Shown here: piece after piece, positions 57,926 to 63,255 of the stretch
Position numbering within the stretch: the stretch's first letter is position 1
Layout: every line of letters starts with the position of its first letter
The notes under the pieces: model-generated
What the model saw: the letters and a program-made list of their open reading frames with translations, nothing else
What the model was told of the DNA's origin: nothing
The model's database searches: none
Made by a program: the position numbers and the translations under genes
Source of the DNA: Flagellimonas yonaguniensis
Lineage (GTDB): Bacteria; Bacteroidota; Bacteroidia; Flavobacteriales; Flavobacteriaceae
Length of the DNA stretch: 63,255 nucleotides
Direction: 5' to 3'
Assembly (NCBI RefSeq): GCF_029193885.1
Contig: NZ_JARFVB010000019.1
Coordinates: forward strand, 1 to 63,255

Positions 57926-58779
57926 TAAACGCCGCTAAAAGCGCTGAAGCCCCCATCGATAGGAACCACTATGCCGGTAACGAATTTTGAATGTTCGCTG
58001 GTCAACCATAAAGAGGTGCCCACCAAATCCTCGGGTTCTCCAAAGCGTCCCATGGGGGTTTGATCGATTATCGTGGCTCCCCTTGGGGTCAATCCTCCTT
58101 CTTTCTCGGTCAATAAACTTCTGTTTTGATCGGTCAGAAAAAAACCGGGGGCCAATGCATTCACCCTAATGCCCACTTTGGAAAAATGGACGGCAAGCCA
58201 TTGGGTAAAATTGGAAACCGCGGCTTTCGCCCCGCTATAGGCCGGTATTTTCGTAAGTGGGGTAAAGGCATTCATAGAGGAAATGTTCAAAACACTGCAT
58301 CCTGTGCGACCTACCATTTCCCTAGAAAAAATCTGTGTGGGCAAAAGGGTTCCAATGAAATTCAAATTGAACACAAATTGAATCCCCCCCATATCCAAAT
58401 CAAAGAATGTCTTAAAATCCTTTTCTGTTTTTAGCAGGTCTTCTTTGAGCAAATAGGAGTCACTGGTTGTTCCCAAAGGATGGTTTCCCCCTGCTCCATT
58501 GATCAGAATATCGCAGGGGCCGAATTTTTCTGTCATCTCATGTTTGGCCTCTTCCAAGCTTTCTCGATCAAGCACGTCCACTTTAACAGCAATCACAGTA
58601 CCCCCGGCATTATTGATTTCCTCTGAAACAGTTTGTGCCGATTCCATATTCAGGTCCATAACGCAGACCTTCGCTCCTTGATCGGCAAAAGCATGGGCCA
58701 GGGTACTGCACAAAATGCCACCACCACCTGTTATTGCGACAACTTTGCCATTCAATTCTTTATATTTGGGATCATCCAT
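57925..58779 (-). CDS. SDR-family D-mannonate oxidoreductase (fructuronate reductase role)
   Basis: 284-residue short-chain dehydrogenase. The NAD-binding motif is [18 protein letters not shown], and the catalytic residues are Ser in ISSMNAF and Tyr/Lys in YSGAKAAV. Long-chain UxuB is absent, and this position between the promoter and uxuA is where Bacteroidota and many Firmicutes keep an SDR that reduces fructuronate to mannonate. The reaction is inferred from context. It is the first gene of the 11-gene operon. Confidence 0.88.
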   Translation of the reverse strand: MDDPKYKELNGKVVAITGGGGILCSTLAHAFADQGAKVCVMDLNMESAQTVSEEINNAGGTVIAVKVDVLDRESLEEAKHEMTEKFGPCDILINGAGGNHPLGTTSDSYLLKEDLLKTEKDFKTFFDLDMGGIQFVFNLNFIGTLLPTQIFSREMVGRTGCSVLNISSMNAFTPLTKIPAYSGAKAAVSNFTQWLAVHFSKVGIRVNALAPGFFLTDQNRSLLTEKEGGLTPRGATIIDQTPMGRFGEPEDLVGTSLWLTSEHSKFVTGIVVPIDGGFSAFSGV

Positions 58780-58830
58780 TGTTATTATTTTTTTCTTTGA
58801 ACAAAGTATTGGATTAGGTGAAAAATTATT

Positions 58831-58849
58831 CCGTGTACTTTTTACATGG
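58831..58849. promoter_or_regulatory. Candidate operator of the uronate operon
   Basis: CCGTGTA-N5-TACATGG is an inverted repeat with one mismatch in the gap between the operon and the divergent regulator. It falls at the predicted transcription start of the uronate operon, just downstream of the -7 box at 58853-58860, a good place for a repressor. A second palindrome CTTTGAACAAAG lies at 58795-58806. Confidence 0.45.
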
Positions 58850-58852
58850 TTT

Positions 58853-58860
58853 CAAATATA
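58853..58860 (-). promoter_or_regulatory. -7 box of the uronate operon promoter
   Basis: TATATTTG on the minus strand matches the Bacteroidota TAnnTTTG consensus exactly, 74 bases before the SDR start codon. No clear TTG -33 element is found at normal spacing. Confidence 0.45.
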
Positions 58861-58910
58861 TAAATTTTTGCTATCCGTTCAGAGAAAAAATCAAAATTTT
58901 ATACAAAAAC

Positions 58911-59579
58911 ATGAAGGCTCACGAAAAACTTCAGGATATCCAAGTAAAACCAAATTCATTTGAATGTTCGGTCACAGCTGACATAACGCTTTTTGGATAT
59001 GTTGATGGCAAACTAAAAATACTTCTCATTAAAAGGTCGTTGGGACATTTTAAAAACCAATGGCATGTACCTGGAGGGGTAATGGAAGAACATGAAACCA
59101 TTGAGGACTGTGCAGCAAAGGTCCTTTTTTCCCTGACAGGGTTCAGGGACATACACTTTGAACAGGTAAAAACCTATACAGCCTTGGACAGGCACCCTTT
59201 GAAGAGGGTCATCACGGTATGTTTCTATGCTTTGGTCAAACCCGAGAATCATCCCTTGACACTTAGGGACAATATCACGAGCATTGATTGGTTCGATGTG
59301 GACGATATCCCCAAAAATCTTGGTTATGATCATGAAAAGCTGATTAGGGAAGCCTACTCGTTTGTGCAGAACAATTTAAGGCATAGACTTATCGTTGGTG
59401 AACTTCTCCCTAGGGAGTTTACTTTACACGAACTGCAAAACCTATACGAGGACATCTTGAATGTTGAACTGGATAGGAGAAATTTCAGAAAACGTATATT
59501 CCAAATGGATGTTTTGGAGAACACCGGGAAAAAAAAGCAAGGGGTCAAGGGAGGTCCCTATCTATACAGATTAAAATAA
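58911..59579 (+). CDS. Nudix-fold transcriptional regulator (AraR/NrtR-like)
   Basis: 222-residue protein from the ATG at 58911; the reading from 58818 adds 31 residues unlike the family. N-terminal Nudix-like domain (about 15-140) and a C-terminal winged HTH (about 150-222, RHRLIVGELLPREFTLHELQ, GKKKQGVKGGPYLYRLK). The Nudix box begins GGVMEEHETIEDCAAK, but the REVxEExG part reads AAKVLFSLTGF, so the metal-binding glutamates are gone and the domain is probably a sensor, not a hydrolase. Divergent from the uronate operon across 131 bases, it likely controls it in response to a pathway sugar acid. Confidence 0.88.
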   Translation: MKAHEKLQDIQVKPNSFECSVTADITLFGYVDGKLKILLIKRSLGHFKNQWHVPGGVMEEHETIEDCAAKVLFSLTGFRDIHFEQVKTYTALDRHPLKRVITVCFYALVKPENHPLTLRDNITSIDWFDVDDIPKNLGYDHEKLIREAYSFVQNNLRHRLIVGELLPREFTLHELQNLYEDILNVELDRRNFRKRIFQMDVLENTGKKKQGVKGGPYLYRLK

Positions 59580-59663
59580 TAGAGGTCCATGGCTCTTAGG
59601 GATTTTCCTATTGGTTTGTCTATGAATGGAAAAATAATATCCACCTGGATTTGTATGGCATAT

Positions 59664-60251
59664 TCAATCCCTAAATGCCATGTTTTGCCTAAACAAGAGA
59701 AACAACATCGCATTATAATTATTCCCCAGTCCTTTTTTTAGCCGATTGAAGGCCTTGGTAATTTGGGCTTCAACTGTCTTGATCGAAATATTAAGGTATT
59801 CGGATATTTCAAGGTTTGTCAAGCCTTCCTTTCTACTTAAAAGAAATACTTCACGACATTTGGGAGGGAGTTTTTGTATTTCCTCCATGATCTTGCCCAT
59901 AATCTTTTCCCAAGAAGCTTCATCCTGCATGGTCACTGTTTTTTCCAGGGCCTTGAAATATTTCTGCTCCAATACTATAGTGGACCTTTTCTTTTTGTAC
60001 TGGTTGATGAATTCGTTGTAGACGGACTTGAACAAATAATTCTGAAGGGAGGACTCAATCCGAAGTTTCCTGCGCTTTTCCCAGGTCTTCAAAAAAACAT
60101 TCTGGAGCACATCTTCAGCCATCTCATGATTGTTCGTCAAGGTAAGAGCATAACCGAACAATCTTTGGCTATAATGGTCCACCAAATGTGCAAATGAATC
60201 TTCATGCCCTTCTTTGAGGCGAGAAATCAGGGTTATTTCATCCATGTCCAT
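59664..60251 (-). CDS. ECF sigma-70 factor (locus E)
   Basis: 195-residue sigma factor with region 2 (HLVDHYSQRLFGYALTLTNN, EDVLQNVFLKTWEKRR) and region 4 HTH (LTNLEISEYLNISIKTVEAQI). It is divergent from its presumed fecR, with 119 bases between them, unlike loci A and C where sigma precedes fecR on one strand. The start is ATG at 60251; a second ATG sits at 60245. Confidence 0.93.
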   Translation of the reverse strand: MDMDEITLISRLKEGHEDSFAHLVDHYSQRLFGYALTLTNNHEMAEDVLQNVFLKTWEKRRKLRIESSLQNYLFKSVYNEFINQYKKKRSTIVLEQKYFKALEKTVTMQDEASWEKIMGKIMEEIQKLPPKCREVFLLSRKEGLTNLEISEYLNISIKTVEAQITKAFNRLKKGLGNNYNAMLFLLFRQNMAFRD

Positions 60252-60370
60252 ATTATGACAAATAAAAAAAATAGGTGTGAATACTGCAAATATGAAAAAA
60301 AAATCGCAAAAAAGTTAGGGTATTGAAAATATGTATTGTCATTACATAAAAGGCTATACATAAAATCAAC

Positions 60371-61516
60371 TTGGAAGTAGAAAATATAATACATAAATAT
60401 TTACTGAATGAAGCTTCTTCAGAAGACCTTGATTTTTTGTCCAATTGGATTCTTAAAGAAGGTAATGAGACTCTTTTTGAGAACCTAGTAAAAAATCATC
60501 TTGAAGTCACAATGGCCATGAACAAACCAAATACGGACAAGATCAAAAAGGAATTGTTTAAGCGTATACAACGGGACAAAAATAGGCGCGTAGTCAATAC
60601 GGTACTTAAATATGCCGCTGTGCTCACACTCTTTTTATCCTTGGGATACCTATATCATCAACAAGGTCAAATTGATCATCTTGAAAAAAATACACTTGTT
60701 CCCAAGGTGGAATCGGTTACGATTACTTTGGATGATGGCACTATCGAAGAATTGGTTCCCACCGAAAATAAAAAAATTAGAAATGCGAATGGGACCCTCA
60801 TAGGTTCCCAAGATCATTCCAAACTAACGTATTCCAAGGCCACGAAAGCAGAAGAACTGGTCCATAACACATTATATGTGCCACATGGAAAAAGGTTCGA
60901 CGTGGTATTGTCAGACGGCACGCATATATTCTTGAATTCGGGAACTACTTTGCGTTATCCCATCGCTTTTGTTGAAAAAGAGCATCGTACGGTTTTCTTG
61001 AATGGGGAAGCCTATTTCGATGTCGCCAAGAATGCGGAACATCCTTTTGTGGTCAATGTCAATGGATTGATTGTCAAAGTATTGGGCACCAAGTTCAATG
61101 TGTCCAATTATGTTGAGGATGCGGGCATTAATACGGTGTTGGTTGAAGGATCTGTGGAATTGTACAAAAATGATACACAACATGGAAATGATGGAAGCCC
61201 ATTGCTGCTCAAACCTGGATTTATGGCACGGTGGGACAGGGCCAGTAATGAAATCGGGGTGGAAAATGTGGATACCAGATTATACACTGCATGGATAGAT
61301 GGAAAGCTGGTTTTTAGAAATACATCGTTTCGCAAGATTAGACATACCCTGGAACGAAAGTATAGCGTGACCATTAAGAACAGGAACAGTGAGCTTGATG
61401 AACAACTCTTTGATGCCACATTTGATATAGAGACGATTGATGAAGTATTGGAGTCTTTCAGCAAGAGCTTCGCCATTGATTATTACATCAAAGACAATGA
61501 GGTAATCATAGAATGA
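60371..61516 (+). CDS. FecR-family anti-sigma factor (locus E)
   Basis: 381-residue anti-sigma factor. The natural N-terminal helix (EVENIIHKYLLNEASSEDLD) begins at TTG 60371; no ATG lies upstream in frame before the stop at 60347, so TTG is the likely start. A membrane helix at about 78-92 (YAAVLTLFLSLGYLY) is followed by the FecR domain (LSDGTHIFLNSGTTLRYP, GEAYFDVAKNAEHPF) and a DUF4974 C terminus. It precedes the truncated susC by about 168 bases that contain an antisense hairpin. Confidence 0.92.
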   Translation: MEVENIIHKYLLNEASSEDLDFLSNWILKEGNETLFENLVKNHLEVTMAMNKPNTDKIKKELFKRIQRDKNRRVVNTVLKYAAVLTLFLSLGYLYHQQGQIDHLEKNTLVPKVESVTITLDDGTIEELVPTENKKIRNANGTLIGSQDHSKLTYSKATKAEELVHNTLYVPHGKRFDVVLSDGTHIFLNSGTTLRYPIAFVEKEHRTVFLNGEAYFDVAKNAEHPFVVNVNGLIVKVLGTKFNVSNYVEDAGINTVLVEGSVELYKNDTQHGNDGSPLLLKPGFMARWDRASNEIGVENVDTRLYTAWIDGKLVFRNTSFRKIRHTLERKYSVTIKNRNSELDEQLFDATFDIETIDEVLESFSKSFAIDYYIKDNEVIIE

Positions 61517-61600
61517 ACATTCCTTTAAGAATTAGCTATATAATCCAATAAACCAGAAAAATATGATGAAACCAATGAATTGATGAACCGAATCATGTAT

Positions 61601-61638
61601 AAAAAAGAATCGGAAAATGCGGACACATTCCCCGATTC
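61601..61638 (-). terminator. Hairpin terminator reading antisense to susC (locus E)
   Basis: A 13-bp stem (61607-61619 with 61626-61638), a 6-base loop and a six-T tract on the minus strand. Two stem positions (61614 and 61615 with 61631 and 61630) are A/C on the plus strand, so they mismatch there, but form U.G pairs in minus-strand RNA. The structure is therefore complete only in the antisense direction. Confidence 0.75.
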
Positions 61639-61684
61639 GGTGCAATGATTTAAATGAATTTAAACCAAATAACACAACTAAAGT
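61601..61684 (-). ncRNA. Candidate cis-antisense sRNA over the susC leader (locus E)
   Basis: This runs opposite to susC in the fecR-susC gap, the same arrangement as locus A. The 3' end is a strong hairpin (61607-61638) followed on the minus strand by six Ts (complement of 61601-61606). The 5' end is not fixed, because no exact TAnnTTTG box is visible; a start near or just inside the susC start codon would give 80-100 bases. Transcription is inferred. Confidence 0.35.
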
Positions 61685-63232
61685 ATGAAAAAACTCAGTA
61701 ATTCAAGAGGTGCTGAGCGTTACCTCTTTAAACTAACCCTGAAAATGAAACTAACTGTATTCTTAACAATGGTTTCCCTTTTTCAAATCCAGGCTCATAC
61801 CTACTCACAGACGAAAAAAGTGTCACTCGATATGTCCAATGCTACAGTGGCTGCCGTAATCTATGAAATTGAATCACTTTCCGACTTTAAATTCTTGTTG
61901 AACAGAAGTGATGTTGATGTAGACAGAACGGTGTCCATAAAAGTCAAGAAAAAGCCCATTGCTTTTGTTTTGAACAAAATGTTTGAAGGGACCGATGTTG
62001 AATACGAAGTATTGAACAAACAGATTATCCTGAGAAGCAAAACGGACAATCAGGACTCCCTGAACGAGGTCACTCAAAACAATTTGCCCGATAACACGAT
62101 ACAATTCCAGGTAACGGGGAGTGTAAAGGACCAAGCGGGAGTGGCACTTTTGGGGGCGAATGTTATCGAAAAGGGAACCACAAACGGAACACAGACCGAT
62201 TTTGACGGAAATTTTGCGCTTACCCTTTCGAGTCAAAATGCAATTTTACAGGTGTCATATATTGGGTTCACTACTAAGGAAGTTGCATTCGATGGCATGA
62301 CAACATACAATGTCATATTGCAGGAGAGTGCCTCGGGATTAGACGAGGTTGTAATTGTAGGTTATGGCACTCAACGGAAAAGTGATGTGACCGGGGCGGT
62401 ATCATCTATATCTGGTTCTGAACTCACAGAAACAGCTTCCTCAAATCTTATTACCCAGGCTCAGGGTAAATTAGCGGGAGTAGATATAGTTAGTAACAAT
62501 GGTTCTCCTGGTGCACCTTCTACTATTAGAATAAGAGGTAATAGATCTATTAATGCTGGCAACGAACCTCTTTTCGTTATTGATGGTGTTCCTACTACCC
62601 AAGGAATTGATGATTTCAATCCAGGGGATGTTGAGTCCCTTGAGGTACTAAAAGATGCAAGTGCTGTTGCCATTTATGGCTCTAGAGGGGCTAATGGAGT
62701 TATTTTAATTACCACAAAACGAGGAAAAAAAGGAAAACCCAATATTAGGTTCAATACTTATTATGGTCCTAAAATAGCTGTCGAAAATGTGAACACAATG
62801 AATGCCCAACAATATATGGAGTATAATAGAGTGGCAAGAGGACTTTCTATGGACGATAGTAGTGGAGATGTTCTAGCATTAGGACAAGGACTTGTGGATA
62901 ATTTTCAAAATGGGGTCGATACTGATTGGCTAGATTTAGCTTTGAAGACGGGTTCACAACAAGAGCATCAATTGTCGGTAAGCGGAGGTTCGGAAAATTT
63001 GAATTATTATGCTTCAGGTAGCTATTATAATGAAGAAGGAATACTAAAGAATTCCGATTTCGATAGATTGGCATTAAGGGTAAATTTAGATGCACATTTA
63101 AATGAAAAAACACAAATAGGAATAAGCCTGGAAACGCCGGACATAGTATACCACCCTCGCCGGGTTAAAGTGACCATAGCTGGCCGGACGAAAGTGACCC
63201 ACCCCCGCCGGGCCAAAGTGACCCACCTTTAG
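61685..63232 (+). pseudogene. SusC/RagA-family transporter truncated by an insertion element (locus E)
   Basis: Start of a SusC with signal sequence (LFQIQAHTYSQ), STN domain (about 40-115), carboxypeptidase-like domain (GSVKDQAGVALLGANVI), the DEVVIVGYGTQRKSDVTGAV segment and plug (VLKDASAVAIYGSRGANGVI). Homology ends near residue 481 (NEKTQIGISL). After that the frame runs for about 34 codons into the insertion-element end and stops at 63232. A full protein would be about 1000-1100 residues, so the barrel is lost and import cannot work. No promoter disruption is visible, so a truncated plug/STN product could still be made. Confidence 0.9.
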
Positions 63233-63255
63233 ATTAGATCTATCTGTAAAAAGTC
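63129..63255. mobile_element. End of an IS21-like insertion element, running off the window
   Basis: The susC coding sequence is interrupted at about 63129, where a TG dinucleotide begins GC-richer DNA with repeated GCCGG..AAAGTGACCCACC units. IS21-family ends start with TG and carry several subterminal repeats of this kind. The istA/istB genes would lie beyond the right edge, so the family call rests on the terminal structure alone. Confidence 0.7.
63136..63228 (+). repeat. Four tandem ~24-bp subterminal repeats of the insertion element
   Basis: Units start at 63136 (degenerate), 63159, 63183 and 63207, with the core GCCGGnynAAAGTGACC and a CCACC tail. Spacing is 23-24 bases, a little over two helical turns, fitting an array of transposase-binding sites. 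Confidence 0.8.

Overview
The window looks like a chromosomal stretch of a marine-type Bacteroidota, most likely Flavobacteriaceae. Evidence: four SusC homologues (three with SusD partners), three ECF sigma/FecR sets, lipoprotein signals on most exported enzymes, moderate-to-low GC, TAnnTTTG-like -7 boxes, a sulfatase, and TRAP and SLC13 carriers. It is almost entirely accessory carbohydrate-utilisation DNA. I saw no housekeeping genes, rRNA, tRNA or CRISPR array.

Layout. (A) 1-7000: the start of a GMC oxidoreductase, then sigma > fecR > susC > susD on the minus strand. (Scrap zone) 7056-13766: an aldo/keto-reductase relic, an M61 peptidase, a 71-bp relic of a second susC, a relic resembling a receiver domain, an S15/CocE hydrolase, a LytS/LytTR two-component pair and a small lipoprotein. 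(B) 14082-31761: a propeller/LuxR regulator followed by an apparent eight-gene minus-strand operon: susC, susD, a triple-LamG lipoprotein, two tandem GH144-like enzymes, an esterase, a GH3 beta-glucosidase and a sulfatase, closed by a hairpin terminator. GH144 plus GH3 suggests beta-1,2-glucan use. (C) 31927-46274: sigma > fecR > susC > susD, then a PIG-L deacetylase, MFS carrier, ROK kinase, a PcRGLX/YetA-like protein (lyase-like family) and an SLC13 carrier. (D) 46880-58779: an 11-gene operon with a complete glucuronate route (UxaC, SDR mannonate oxidoreductase, UxuA, KDG kinase, KDPG aldolase), a TRAP uptake system, a two-domain DUF1080 lipoprotein and two Tat-signal Gfo/Idh/MocA oxidoreductases. 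A divergent Nudix-fold regulator follows at 58911. (E) 59664-63255: a sigma gene divergent from fecR, and a susC cut at about codon 481 by the end of an IS21-like element with four tandem ~24-bp terminal repeats.

How the genes work together: SusC/SusD pairs import oligosaccharides, lipoprotein enzymes cut and de-esterify them, MFS, TRAP and SLC13 carriers move products across the inner membrane, and the uronate operon feeds pyruvate and glyceraldehyde-3-phosphate into central metabolism. The most notable hidden signal is a pair of hairpins between fecR and susC at loci A and E. Each has a perfect stem (counting G.U pairs) plus a six-T tract only in the direction antisense to susC. This is the geometry expected of cis-antisense sRNAs that repress PULs, as with the DonS type described in Bacteroides.
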